The notes: generated by a model not told the origin, from the sequence alone. A DNA stretch of 64,000 bases from Angiostrongylus vasorum (GCA_018806985.1 JADANN010000434.1:2068977-2132976); one strand, 5' to 3'; shown: positions 46,177 through 58,209, numbered from the stretch's first letter. A program made the numbers and translations.

Positions 46177-49100
46177 AGGTTCTTCAGCGTTACAGTATTG
46201 TCTTAAGCATCTTAGGTTTGATCATATCTACGTACACACTTAATTGGATACATCTGTTGTTTGTCTTCGCCACTACTGCTAACCTCAACACCTTTTCCAT
46301 TCATCTTTTTCCTGGCACAATCGTCGCGCATAGTAGTGGTCTCCCTCGAAAATGGGAAGTCTGTGCTCCCGGCACGAAATTCGCCGTGCAAATGTAGATA
46401 TTTGACGTGATCCATGTACATGTCCTCATATCGTGTTATTATGTGAGGTGTAAGAGAACGCTTTCGTCCTCATGCAGTCCACTTCAGCAGTTTTTTTATC
46501 CACTTGCTTGTATTATTATACGACCTGCGCATCTGTGATTGCCATCGATGTATATTCTCCTGGATATAGTAGCACATTACATTCGTGCAAGTCTCGACTA
46601 CCCCACTTCTTCGTTTTGAACACCATCTTCTGTTTGTGAGAACAGGGGCGAGTAAGTATTAGCCGTGTTGTTGGAAAACTCCCATGTATATCGGCATCGG
46701 CGATTAGCTGTACTGTCGAAAAACGAATTTACTACGGAAGAGACAAACTGTCAACTGAAGTGTTGGAAAACGGTTTCTTCTCTCTGTTCGAGCTCCTATT
46801 CCAAATTTTTCATGTTTTTGTACATTTTCATCGAGCTTTTCTGTTCTATCTCTGAAATCTCCAAGAACAACTTCATAGTCAGATTTCTCGTTGCGGACAA
46901 GTTCCTCTATCTGACTATGGGACGTATCTAGAACCGCCTCATCCGCTGCACAAGCTGGTAGGTAGCAGTTGGTGATACTTCCTTACAAACTTTTTTTTGA
47001 CGCGAAGTTTGGAGACAAAGATTAGCCAAGCAAGGTGGTAGGATCTGGTACAACGCGATGCCATGGGTAACAAATGGATATCTAAGAAAACTAGCGTCAC
47101 CAAAACTTGGTGGTCTAATTTCCCTCAAGGAATGACAAGTTTTCGTTATCTAATTGGCACATTTCGATGTTCCTGCTTTTCTCCCTGATAGGGCGATAGC
47201 ATTGAATATTATGCTACCGATGACCTCAAAGAGTGAGTGGAGAACGATGTCTAAAGTGCCAACTTTTATTTGCTCCATACTGTAGTTTTTCCTTCAGGCT
47301 ATGATGCGAAATAGAAAAAAACTACAAAACTACAAAAAAAACTATAGCCACAGCTTAACTGCGTTCAATGCCGATGTGGGATCCTCAGATCATTCTCGTC
47401 GACCAGTGATTGCTGATGGCACTGATCGATAGAACTAGTTGAGAGACATGACGAAACTATGGACCCGCATAGTGTGGTAGTGAACGTATTAGCCCCCGGG
47501 CGGGTAATATCACGTTCGTTCCCCACCGCAGACAGCTGCGGTCCGAAGTTTTGCATTATTGTGGATGTCTAAAGTATTTTGATGGCGTGTCGTCCTTGCG
47601 TTCTTCTGGTCTGTTCCCAATGACCTGTCGTCTAACTCCATATATGATTGCGTCCCTTCGGCCGTCTCACAACCTAACGTCGTGGAAAGAGGCGTCTTGT
47701 GTGCACGGTATTCAGGCTGGATTACTGCTAGATGAGCAGTTTGTGGTTCATTGGAGTGTCGAATACGGCCTTGCTGGGGCTTTCTTGAAGTGCACCGAAC
47801 TAGGGCTAGCAGAAGAAGATCAAAGGAATATTTACTGCCTTGCGATTAGTTTGATACCACGACGGTGATGAATCCTGTTGTTCGTTTTTTCATCCGGATG
47901 GAAATGTGGAACTCCTCGGCTAGGAGTTCCTCTGTAGGATAAACTGCTGTTGTAAATGGCAGTGTAGGAAGTGGAAACAATCCCATAATCAATAAAATAC
48001 CGCTTCATCACAGTGTAGACGTTAGTACTTGGAGATACGTGGTTCATCGACTTAGTTTTTTAATTTGACACTTTCTGTTGTCTGAGTTTCCTAACCAGAG
48101 GGAAGCATTGATCGGATTTCTTCTACAGGTGAAAAATATCCACACATGTCACAATATGCGCTGTATATAACTTAATTATTCACAAAGAGAAAGAGGAAAT
48201 GATTAAAGCACATTCGTAAGATGCAAAGAACGGGATTGATGACTTATGACTTAACGACGGCGCATGTCGTGAAGAAATACTATGACCAGCAATCAATCTT
48301 GAGGCAATGCCAGAAGAATGTGAAAACGAATCAGATACAATTCCTTTTTAGTATCACGAGCCAAATTCTCACCAAAAGTTCCATAAATGTAAGTTAAATG
48401 GACACCACAGCTCATATTTCTGGTGTACGGAGTTTCGGTTAACCTCTGGACCACCATAGAGATTCGAGAGGTCACATGAGAAAAATGAGTTGCTTCACCT
48501 TCACTCTCGTCAATTCAGAGCAAATGGGCTGGGCACCCAAATAAGGTCTCTAACTAGCCCCAGAGCCAATGCTTTGCCAATGTGCCGCGTTCTCTCAGTT
48601 GTTAGGGAAGAACGTCGCATTCTTCGCATCCTTCGTCTGCGATCAATTTGCCAGGTTTTGCTGCAATAATAGCTTTACATTCAACTGCGCTTCTGAGTGA
48701 GGATATCGAACATCTCAGGATGAGTGATTATACTACAGTATGAAGCGCATTGATGTACACTGTATTTTAACACACAGCTATATCTCCAGGCCTAGGAAGT
48801 AAATCGTTATGGAGATATGCTTTTATTTAAAGGTTTAATTCAAACAAAAAAAATTTTTTGAACGGCATTTTTTGGGCGAAATGTTAAGAAAATGAAATAC
48901 AACGGCACATCTCTGCTTCGAGCATCATTCAACATTCTGGCGCATATTGCTCGACTGTTCTGCTTCTTCAAGGTGCACTCTGTTGTGCAATGTTCCTCCT
49001 GTCAAACGCTCCTGATTCCTTTCATAGAATGTTTACCTAACATATTATAGTTTTTATTGTCGTTTAATACACTCTGTTAAGTGTTATCACCTCTGTCATC

Positions 49101-49990
49101 TTTAATCTCCCTAGTAATCGACTAGAACGAGCACCAATTCAGTCTCCATTCGTCTCTATAGGGCTAGCATGTGTTCAGTGTGGATCACAGTTTTCGTATG
49201 GAGCCCTTTCTTACGTAGATAGTTCGCCCTAGATTTACTCCTAGTTGGTCTTCTAGCCGAACATGAACTCATTCACAGTTTGAGTGAGCTTGATGGGAAG
49301 AACCTCCCTGTACGTCGTAGCAGGGCACCCAGAAATGCTTCTGGTCACGACATGACGGTAAACCTTTTGTCGAGTGCTTTACTGGTTACTGATAAGAAAT
49401 TATGCTGGCTATGTGATTACCTCATCTCCATTAAGGTAATGGGATTTTTGCAGTGTGCCACCACCTTTAAATTTTAGTGTTTGGATGATTTTCTAGTCAC
49501 TTTAGAACTTTATCCAAGTGCCAAAGATTTGCGAGGATTGCACGACTTTCAAGAGGACAAATTCACTAGAATTCAGTTATAATCTTAAGATCTTTCTGAA
49601 CACTTTGCATTTCTCCATGATTATAAATTATACTTACCAAATAGATCTGGGCTAGGGTAAAATACGGAACCAGGATGGACACTAGCAGTTGTTTTGTTAT
49701 CTTTTGTATCCTACCTATGCCTACCTTCTATGGGATTTTTCATACCCTCAGCAATTATCTGGGTTTATCTCTTTCCCAACGTCACCCATTTTTTGTGTAG
49801 TAGAACGTTCTGCCACCGAAAAAACACTGAGCTGACTCAGTCATCTTCGAAATTTTCGCCTTAAATTACGCATTGTTGGAGTCATGTAGCGCTTCTCTTA
49901 GGCTGGATGGTAATTTCGTGGGAATTCGTGAGGCTAAGCTACATGTTTGTTGTAGTTCATTATGATGAGGTTACTTCAATTCGTCGTTAA
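46176..49990 (+). pseudogene. TRPM pseudogene (block B), exon 7-10 relics
   Basis: Counterpart of 9985-13903. Exon 7 is cut at its 3' end (QRY only, near 46185). Exon 8 relic 48889-48972 has the right length and is open, but LPPPF has become LRASF. Exon 9 is deleted. Exon 10 relic 49506-49575 keeps SAKDLRGLHDFQED but lost about 60 bases. Exons 11-14 are absent. It also holds an RTE-X fragment (46200-47800) and an S1 insertion at 47258-47563 not present in block A. Confidence 0.85.
47258..47563 (+). repeat. S1 SINE insertion with 12-bp target duplication
   Basis: GATGTCTAAAGT occurs at 47246-47257 and again at 47564-47575, while block A has a single GGTGTCTAAAGT at its equivalent near 11068. 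The 306-bp insert contains the S1 head TAGTGTGGTAGTGAACG, B-box-like CGTTCGTTCCCC and a decayed body. This is a dated insertion, after the duplication. Confidence 0.8.
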
Positions 49991-50767
49991 CTTTTCCTTA
50001 ACGAAATAGTGAATTCTTGAGTTTCAAATCGAACCCTATTCTTCAACCTGATTCACTTCCGGCAGCAGAAATTCGGAAATTGTTTGCCTGTTAATTCGAC
50101 CTTGTAGTTAGCCAGCGGCTAGGGTCTGGACTATCCTTAACGCATAGAAGGCGGTAATTCTGTTTGCACCACTTTCTTCTATGTTGTTAGTTCCAACTAA
50201 AAGTCTGATTTCTGTTTCAGGCTACAGATGGAAATGATCATAACGAGGACGGCAATCATATTGACAACGACGGCGGTCGAGTTCTTCTGCATTGAAAGTC
50301 AAAGCTTCTAGGAGTGATCGGTTAAAACCAGTTTATTCCTCACTCATTTTTTTTCTCTTCACGGCGGCCTTTATTCATGATAGAGACTAAGGTGTGCTCG
50401 GTGTGCTCAACAGGAAGATCAATATCTGTTCCAGTGCGACCTCGTCAATATGCGCACGTGTGACGTCCGTCACAGAGCTTATTTGAACCCAAAATCCTTT
50501 CAGCTTCTTCATTCATTTACGTGCTTACGCGTCGCCTTCGTCTGCTTTTTAAGGGTTCTCTAATTTCCTTTGCTATCTCTTGGTCTGATACGAGTTGAGG
50601 GATTTGCACTCAACCAGGCCGTCACATCCCACAACTTTGATATTTTCGGCTCAAATTTCAGCTGTTTGTTTTCGTTTCCCTTGTACTCGCTTCATTACAG
50701 TCTGCTGAAAGAAAATGGTATACAGCGATACGTTTCTACTGCTTTTGTTACCAATTTCGAAAAAAAG

Positions 50768-50773
50768 TTTATT
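50768..50773 (-). terminator. Troponin C poly(A) signal
   Basis: AATAAA on the minus strand about 200 bases after the TGA stop, giving a short 3' UTR. The block A relic keeps the same TTTATT at about 20499. Confidence 0.7.
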
Positions 50774-50971
50774 TTGTATCGAATGAAACTTGTAATCGAT
50801 GAAGGAAACGAAACAATAATTTTATGAAGCTGTTGACACTGGATTCTAGGCGAAACTGAAATACAGAACAAATACATTCCAGGTCTAGTCGAGCATAAGA
50901 TAGAATCGATTGGATAGATCGAAATCGTAGAGCTCACAAACGACGCTCCAAAGCGTATTTACACCTCGTGT

Positions 50972-51006
50972 TCAATCCGACTCGCCTGCCATCAATTCCC
51001 AAAACT
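50972..51006 (-). CDS. Troponin C exon 6, terminal
   Basis: After a TTTTTTTTCAG acceptor, two bases complete glutamate, then FWELMAGESD and TGA at 50974-50972. The tail matches the family ending. Its relic in block A is 20705-20739. Confidence 0.95.
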
Positions 51007-54000
51007 CTGAAAAAAAACCTTACTCCCACGATGCTGAAATATTTGCAAAACCTGGACCCAAGTCTAGATTCGAACCCACGATTATACTTTCCAGGGTCTC
51101 ATCTGTTACTAGTTTTAGGATTGAGGACCTCGTTCTGCCTTTCTATTAGCCAGTTTTTTACCCTAACTGTGCCATGAGCAATCACCCGTGAACGCGGATT
51201 ATCTGGAGAGCACAAATCGGCATTGAACCCAGTTAAGCTGAGACCGTCGAAATCACATGGTATAACTTTTTGTCTGCTGCGTATTATTTTTTTATGGCAA
51301 TAGGATATTGTGTAAAATACTACCACAATGATGCTGACACATTTGCAAAACTAGCAACCTAGTCCAGATTCGAACCCACGACTCCCCCCTTTCCAGAGTC
51401 TCACGTATTATCCGTTGCTCTACTGAGTTCCTCGTTTTGCATTTCACTCAGCCTATCAATTTGATGAGGAAGGACTTAGTTGATCGTGCTGTTTGCACCT
51501 TATCGATAACACCTATTGCTTTGCATCCTGCATAATCATTTGTAGATTCCTATAACACTAACTGGGCAGCGATATCAACAGGTCCCGTGAAGAAAAGGCG
51601 CTTGTTGCACAACAATAATTCCTCTTCTAACTTCATCATTGGGTGTTGTACCTTCACAGCTTAGATTCTGTGATTTTTCCTTTACTTCAACTAGTGGCTA
51701 ACGGGGTGCTTTAAGCTTATGATTGCAGTCATGCAAGAGAACAGACTGATTTCTGGTGAGCAATTGTAATTAATCCATGGCACTGGTCACCTTTACCAAT
51801 GATAACATCCAGCGAATTAAAAACATGACTAAGTTTACGTACCCTCAAATTCGATTTTTCCTGAGCCGTCTTCGTCGATTTCGTCTACGGCCTCTTCAAG
51901 TTGTTGATCAGTTAGATCGTCAGCGATCTCCTTCAAGAGGGCCTTCAGTGTCGGTCGTGAGATGTAGCCATTACCCTAAAAAGTAGATGCTTTACTGTTC
52001 ATTGTTGTAAAAGGGCTATATTGAACGTGTAAGCTTTTTAAAAAACAGCGAGTGGATTTTCGCTAAATATACGAGCACGTAATGCCCCGTCTAATTCTTC
52101 TTTCATATCGTTTAAGCGTTGAGAACTGATTGACCTTTTTTTTGTTGTCAGTTTAAAAGACCGCGCTTACAAGTTTGAACAGTCAGTTTTAACTTTGTAA
52201 GAGAAATGGGTAAGAGTATGGCATGCAAAACAACGTAGGAATCAATGAAGTCGCATTAATCGATACTTATATTTCTCATGGCAATCGCCTCTCTAGTCGT
52301 TGTCGCCCTGAGCTCTACGCCATTGGCAGTTCAAAGCACGATTCATCAGTAATTTCGCACTAGTTTCTTACTTTTTCTGTAAATTACTACGTTTCGAGGG
52401 AAAAACTTCACTATAACACACTTAACGGACCTCCTTGTCGAAAAGGCGGAACGCATCTCTCAGCTCCTTCTGTAGTGTGTCCTTGTCAACAGTGTTGGCG
52501 ACCGTATATACCAAGGCACAGAACTCGTCGAATTCCAACTTTCCCGAACCGTCAGCGTCAAATTTGCGAATCAGCTTACGAAGTGTCTGGAACAGGGACA
52601 AAAAACATCGGCTGCCATCTGTTGCTGGTAGATGGCTGAGAAAAAACGCTTGTCTAGCATTCCGAGAACCTCCAACCATCGAGTGGATTCATAAACGTTT
52701 CTCATTGTTTTTGTCATTTTTTATGAACATCTGTGGCGCTACGAATGACTATTTATTCAATATTGATTACTGGGAATGTGTTTCCGGATAATCGGATAGC
52801 CAATAAAATAGCAATTCTTGTCGTTTCTTACGTCAGTAGTCAGCTGACGATGTAAGGACACATTTCACCTACGTCGTTCCTAAGCCCCCAAATGAAAACG
52901 GTGTGCTTGACCTAGCGTTTTTTTTCCTTCGTAAGGTGACGGAGATACAGCTGAGATGATCAGAAATACTGTCCTGAGAAAACGTTTTGAAGATCTGGAC
53001 CCTTCACGAAGGTCTTTAACATAACTACCATGCGCTTCATATACTTAGAGGGACTCATACCCACATAGTGACTCTGGTTTGCGACGGGTATAAAAGGAGG
53101 CTTTATTGGCGCTCTACTGCATTAATTCTATAATCTACAGTGAAAAGATACGTGTAGTACAAATTATCTAGAAATTTTCACAGCTGTCTCCAAAATTTGA
53201 TAAAAACTTTCTGCTTAGGATCAATTCTCACCTATCATCAGCTAAGTAATAATTTTTGCTACTTTCTTATTCATAAAGAGGTTTTTGCTTTGTTTGCTTC
53301 TAATTTCGGAGTTATCTCAGAAACGCACAAAAACTCCCGGTTCTTGTAAAATCAGTACATTTCAGTACCTTCTCATCGAAGTCCTGTTCCATGGCGCGCA
53401 TAATCTGACCGATCTGAGTAGCCATAATATATCCTTGCTTTCCGCGATCGAAATCATCGAAGAACTTCTGATATTCTGAAAGCAGCAGTGTAAATTTGAA
53501 TTTCAGTTCTTCTACTTACCCCAGACAACTTCACTAAACAGTTTTTCTTAACATAATAGTTGCGTTTACAGTTTTTAGGATACACGAGTACTACTTATAT
53601 AAATAAAGCTAAAAAAAAGGCTCTCGGCGTTGATCATGACCCTGAGGGATGAGCCATGCATTCGACTTCATTAAGCATCGTCTGAAGGTGGTTGAATGCA
53701 AATCTGGCCGTTACAATGACTCGCCGCCGCCTACCGATGTATCGAGCCAGTGCTGCTATTCTCCCAGACAAGTCTGGCACCAATTAGGCGACCCCGGAGC
53801 TATGGAGGACTTGGTGGTTCATAAGTGCGTGGATCGGTTCCACTTGTGTGTTGCAGGGCTCCTCCGACCACTGCGCCACACACCCCTTATACAAATGCTT
53901 GTACTTATTATACAGTGCAGTACATACAGAGTACTTATATTTACTGTACGGTAAATCTGCTGTATAGTGCTGTTTTAGGATTTGTGAACTTTCTGTCGTG

Positions 54001-54702
54001 ACTCACCCTCAATTTGTTCCCCATCAATCTCAGCCAGAATCTCTTCAATATCTTCAGCCTGAAAGCAGGTAACTAAAAATATCAAACAGAAAATTCAAGT
54101 AAATTTGCCCGTAATGAGATTTCTTTGTTAAAAAAGTACTTATTGAGAGTTCTTCAGTCTCTACATAAAGTTCGTTATAGATTTTTCATCATCTTCTACT
54201 TTCGATTTCTTCTTTTACCCAACCTAAACGCCTCAAAAATTCCTGAAGACGACGCCCACGATTTCCATTACTCACTAGAATGGGCTACTGTTCTAACACT
54301 CTACTGCAGGAGGACGATTTACGACCTATCTTTACGTTCGTTGAAACACCGAAATTCTTCATGATGAGCAAGCTATGTTTTTTACATTTATTTTTTTAGC
54401 TCATTTGAGCCAGCAAATCTCCGGAGAATAGAAATTATGCTGGGGCTAAACTAGGAAATTTTCGAATGGAAATTATGCTGAAACCCACACAATCAATGAA
54501 AACGGCCTATCCAAGTATCCAAACTTAAATAAGTACTAACTTACTTAAGGATATTAAGAAAAAACATTTCGTCGTTAAACGCCCGAAAATAAAACATCAA
54601 TTTTCTTTGAAGTGGGTAACCCAGGATTGCAGGTTCTAGTAGGACTATATTACTAAGGGGTATTGACATATGGCTATATATAGTGGTGCATGTATATATG
54701 CA

Positions 54703-54738
<36 letters not shown>

Positions 54739-55518
54739 GATTTTAGATGGACTTCGTCTTTGCGTAGTATTACACTGAATGCTTGGTGTTAGGGCATCTA
54801 CATTACACCGCCACTGAGCACCCACCACGACACCGACCACTTCGAAATTTTCCATCACCCTTTGACAAAAGGAAAAGATTTGAGGAAGATTGAAAATAAC
54901 ACGACATGATAACTATTGTGGCAGAGAATGCCTTCAATAGGAAGGTAATGGAACCAAGTAGAAATCTCTTCGTCAAGGAATGGTCGAAATTCGCCGAGAA
55001 AATCTCATTTCATGTCGTACCGTTAGTTCCGAAAGCTCATAAAAAGCTGACAAATTCTTCTACACTCGTTTGAAACAGTTCTTTTACATAGGAAATTTTT
55101 ATTATAGGATTTCACATGAGGTTGGGATTGTGTATCACATTTAACTCAGCTATTTTCTAACGTCTAATTTTAAATGAATTGAACTTTTTATAAATGCGTC
55201 GTTTTCTTTCCCAGCAATCAAACTTTTTAGATGAGGCTTTGTATTGAATAACCCTTTTGGACTTCAAAATCGTTGGAATAACATTCACCAAACACAAGTC
55301 AACTTAATTGGGTCTGGATTGCGCCATTTTGTTCTAGTAAGGCCGTGATAGGGCTAATGTTGGTGTAGGGTCCAAACAACAACGATCTGTCGATTTTTCA
55401 AGAAAAGATGTCGTTGAGTACATAACACACCTATGAATTGAGAAATACACGCACTATCTCTTTAAATTAGTATGTTTCTATATTTTATTGTTAAATGTTC
55501 TTGTGAAAAACATACCAT
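50972..55518 (-). CDS. Troponin C, muscle calcium sensor (complete, six exons)
   Basis: Troponin C binds calcium in the thin filament and relieves troponin I inhibition. Joining the exons gives 161 residues, the length I recall for nematode body-wall troponin C (pat-10 type). Four EF-hands are visible: loop I (28-39, DRGKQGYIMATQ) and loop III (104-115, DKEGNGYISRPT) lack key acidic ligands; loop II (64-75, DADGSGKLEFDE) and loop IV (140-151, DEDGSGKIEFEE) are canonical, so binding at II and IV is expected. All phases agree. The gene converges on TRPM sequence and diverges from the BTB gene. A second, broken copy of its last two exons is at 20705-21618. Only the tiny first exon is uncertain. 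Confidence 0.95.
51010..51480 (-). repeat. Two S1 copies in troponin C intron 5
   Basis: Reverse S1 heads and bodies (ATGATGCTGA-ACATTTGC type), at the same places as 20740-21120 in block A. Confidence 0.6.
51843..51975 (-). CDS. Troponin C exon 5
   Basis: Between CTTTTTAG and GTACGT. Encodes GNGYISRPTLKALLKE to DEDGSGKIEFE (rest of EF III and loop IV). Its relic in block A is 21484-21618. Confidence 0.95.
52090..52430 (-). other. Troponin C intron 4: no recognised feature
   Basis: Unique sequence; homology to block A ends at its left edge. Intron 3 (52587-53368) likewise shows nothing recognisable. Confidence 0.4.
52431..52586 (-). CDS. Troponin C exon 4
   Basis: Starts after CTGTTCCAG with TLRKLIRKFDADGSG (EF-hand II) and runs to AFRLFDKE. 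The donor reads GTCCGT, an unusual 5' splice site, but phase and homology fix it. Confidence 0.93.
53369..53475 (-). CDS. Troponin C exon 3
   Basis: Between TGCTTTCAG and GTACTG. Encodes EF-hand I (degenerate loop) from YQKFFDDFDRG to MEQDFDEK, ending in phase 0. Confidence 0.93.
53615..53887 (-). repeat. S2-family SINE
   Basis: In reverse: CCACTGCGCCACAC head, body, and CGGCGTTGATCA tail end. Lies in troponin C intron 2, sharing the gene's orientation. Confidence 0.7.
54007..54058 (-). CDS. Troponin C exon 2
   Basis: Between TGCTTTCAG and GTGAGT. Encodes AEDIEEILAEIDGEQIE, the N-terminal helix, and ends in phase 1. Confidence 0.92.
54395..54540 (+). repeat. S3-family fragment
   Basis: AATTATGCTGGGG and AATTATGCTGAAACCCACAC occur as a short internal repeat, matching the 3' end of S3 copies. 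Confidence 0.45.
54705..54735. repeat. (TA)n microsatellite
   Basis: Fifteen uninterrupted TA units in troponin C intron 1. The Ile-Tyr run seen in translation there is an artefact. Confidence 0.95.
55516..55518 (-). CDS. Troponin C exon 1, start codon only (tentative)
   Basis: Exon 2 starts in phase 0 at the second residue, so the preceding exon must end with a complete codon, probably ATG. In reverse, an ATG is followed at once by a consensus donor GTATGT (55515-55510). No better ATG|GT was noticed nearer. 5' UTR extent is unknown. Confidence 0.4.
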
Positions 55519-57030
55519 GGTTGTGTTGGATAAGCAGATGGCGAATGAGAGGAGTCGGCGTGTCGATAGGCGAGCGAAACCACGTGGGAGTATTACAACG
55601 AAGCTTGCCGTCAATGCGAATAGAATTATTTTCCTGGAAGTTTCCAGACTGGGATATTTGTAATTACGAGTTTCAAGAACTAAAGTACCAGCTAAACATT
55701 CATCGTAGTACTGTAGCAGAGTGACAATCTACACCTTGCGTAAGTTAAGAAAGCTTCCTGAAAACACTCCCAGGGTAGTAATGTAATTTCATAAATGGTT
55801 CTATATTAAGGCAGAAATGTGTGTAAGAGACATCTACCAAAATGGTATGTCGTATCATCGATGTTGCTGCTTGATCCCGTGTGCACATGTCCATTGTCCA
55901 TGTCCTGAGGACGAGTTTAACATTATCATCCGAAAGCCCATTTCATAATAACGAACCTAAGATAGCACCAGCTTGGCTACTTGTGAGTGCTTTCTTTGCC
56001 AAGAACGCTTCTGAGAAATGCATATCACCAAATGTGCGATGATACACGTACTTGTCATTCGATGGAGCTGAGCCTCATAAGCCATACTCACAGCTGATGA
56101 GTGCAAATCGAGACTTTACTTGGGCTCGCTCAAGTTACTGCTGAATCACTAGATTACAAGAGATAGAGGTAATGAAGGATAAAAGGACAAAACGTTCGGT
56201 ATTGAGCAACGCCTAAGGGATACACAATGCAGTCCACTCCATAATACCTCATAAAGGTGACTAAAGCCATACCTGGCCTTTGCACTGCCATACAGTTCGT
56301 TCCAAGTGCAGGATTGAACTAATAACCACGTGTGTATTCAGGCACCTCTAACCACTGTGCCACAAATGCTCGTAGTAGTCATAAAGATGATATATATTAC
56401 AGAAGTTTATGAAGGTAAGCAAACTCATTGCTGGAGCGAATACAAACTAGCGTAAAATATAACCACAATGATGCTGAAATTTTTGTAAAACTCATATCCC
56501 AGACGAGATTCTGAAAAAACGTTTGCTGAGAAATGATTCTGATCCGGGAAAGCGACTGAGAGAAAGGCAACGCAAGGGCATCAGTGGTGTAGTGGGCAGC
56601 AAGTGAGGCCATGGAGAGAGTGACTGCGTGTTCGAATCTGGGTTAGGTTCCTACTTTTACAAATATCTCAGCATCATTGTGGTTGTATTTCACATAACAC
56701 CCTGCCATGGGAAATTAATAGGAAGTAAATAGGAACTTGGAAATTAATGTGTTCAGGACTAATCAATGTCTTCAATACATTAAGAACCACAGTGTTTTAG
56801 CTACGAATTCTCCAGTATAATCAGTGCATTTTTAGTCTAGGTCTGGTCTGGGTACACATAATAGTATAGAATAATTTTTAGAGTCGATTGACATAGGTGG
56901 TGGTATTTTGTCTTTTCGAACTGATCTGTTACGAATTTATTAAAACTGGACAGAAGATTCAATTATTCACCAGTGCTGAAGAATAACTCCTGAACTACTA
57001 TTTAAGCCGGATCTGCTTGCTATAAAACTG
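55519..57030. other. Troponin C upstream region with one S1 copy
   Basis: Probable promoter and 5' UTR of troponin C lie from 55519 upward. An S1 SINE, with GGGCATCAGTGGTGTAGTGG head and TTCGAATCTGG B box, covers about 56510-56720. Nothing else is recognised. Confidence 0.4.
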
Positions 57031-57231
57031 ATGCCACTCCACTTCGCATTATTTTTGTCAGTTTTAGGTTGCTCAGAAATTAATGTCCGACTTCTTAGCG
57101 CAGAGCGTAACAATATTTCAATACCTCATCCGAAAGGTGCTCCACTGAAGAAGGTGCAACTCGATGCTAAGGCGAAGAGTACATGGAGAAGACGAAGGAC
57201 TGTGGACATCGACTCGGATCATCGGATCTAA
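57031..57231 (+). CDS. Small ORF with signal-like start, uncertain
   Basis: A 66-codon single-exon ORF begins MPLHFALFLSVLGCSEINV (signal-like) and ends in a basic stretch (STWRRRRTVDIDSDHRI). AATAAA lies 30 bases after the stop (57261). However, the same bases after 57143 contain Penelope-tail-like motifs (CTGAAGAAGG and GTCGAAACGTTAG), so it may be repeat sequence. No family recognised. Confidence 0.25.
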   Translation: MPLHFALFLSVLGCSEINVRLLSAERNNISIPHPKGAPLKKVQLDAKAKSTWRRRRTVDIDSDHRI

Positions 57232-57825
57232 TGAAGATGGAGACGTCGAAACGTTAGCCTAATAAAGTTCTTTATCAAACTCGTGTTAGCTTATCAATGG
57301 AGGAATGAATGTCCTATTTGTAATTTCATTCTCTTGTACATCTTTTAGTAATAGTTCCTATTTTACGTCGAACGTTTTTATTCTGAACCAAAGATTAATT
57401 TCCTCTTTGTGTTGTGTATGGACTTCGCTAATAAATCTGCATTGTCGAATTTATTTCTAGCGAACTTTCCTTAAATCATCTCCTTTACATTCATCTTTAT
57501 AAATCCTCCGCTTCCTCCGCTGAAAATTAGCATTTAGACTGAGAATAAACGATTAGAAATAAAACATCGAAAACAGCTCCAAACTTATGTATCTCCCAAA
57601 GTTCAAATGCCTTTCCCTATCCGTTATGATGGGCTTCAATAAGTTTATTTTTCTTATCATTAAAAAGTGCTTTGACGAGAACAATTTCTTGAAGAAAACT
57701 GAATCATTGTCGGACGTTGGTTTCCATTGAATTGAACTGCTTACGTACAGCAGACTGTAAGTCAATATTAGTTCTAATAGTCGCTACTATAACGACTACA
57801 GCATGATGGTGTGGTATAAATAAAG

Positions 57826-58088
57826 GATAAAGCTCTCGGCGTTGATCAATCCCTGAGGGATGCGCCATTCATTCGACTTCATTAAGCATCGTTGGAAGTG
57901 AATGGATGCATATCTGGCCTTTACACTGACTTGCGGTGGCCTACCGATGTATCGAACCAGTGTTGCTACCCTCCCAGACAAGTCTGGTACCAGTTTGCCG
58001 ATCCCGCAGGGATGGAAGGATTGCTGGGCCGTGGGCACAGAGATCGATTCCATGTGTGTGTTGCAGACCACTGCGCCACACGCACCCT
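57826..58088 (-). repeat. S2-family SINE
   Basis: Reverse copy with CTCGGCGTTGATCAATCCC end and CACTGCGCCACACGC head. Confidence 0.72.
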
Positions 58089-58127
58089 GGTGTGGTACTC
58101 TGTGAAATATATTGTGTAAAATTTTCA

Positions 58128-58209
58128 ATGAAGGTAACCTTATTAATACTTATAGCAGTTTGTATTGGTTTGTATTCACATGCTATCCGTAATGGATCCG
58201 TGTCGACAG
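58128..58209 (+). CDS. Possible first exon of a secreted protein
   Basis: ATG 58128 opens MKVTLLILIAVCIGLYSHA, a very clear signal-peptide pattern, then IRNGSVSTG to a donor ACAG|GTACTG in phase 1. Unspliced, it stops after 31 codons. I could not find the next exon before the BTB gene. Confidence 0.3.

Larger units (their letters stand above)
46176..52090. repeat. Block B of the TRPM/troponin C segmental duplication
   Basis: Same order and orientation as block A, but with TRPM decayed and the troponin C 3' exons intact. The junction near 49983-49989 (GTCGTTA) joins sequences equivalent to 13903 and 19688. The right limit lies inside troponin C intron 4. Confidence 0.85.

Noticed and set aside
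54541..54858. Minus-strand ORF with an Ile-Tyr run
   Set aside because: Produced by the (TA)n microsatellite inside a troponin C intron.
55472..55724. Plus-strand ORFs opposite troponin C exon 1
   Set aside because: No motif, no splice support; probably antisense of the 5' UTR and promoter.
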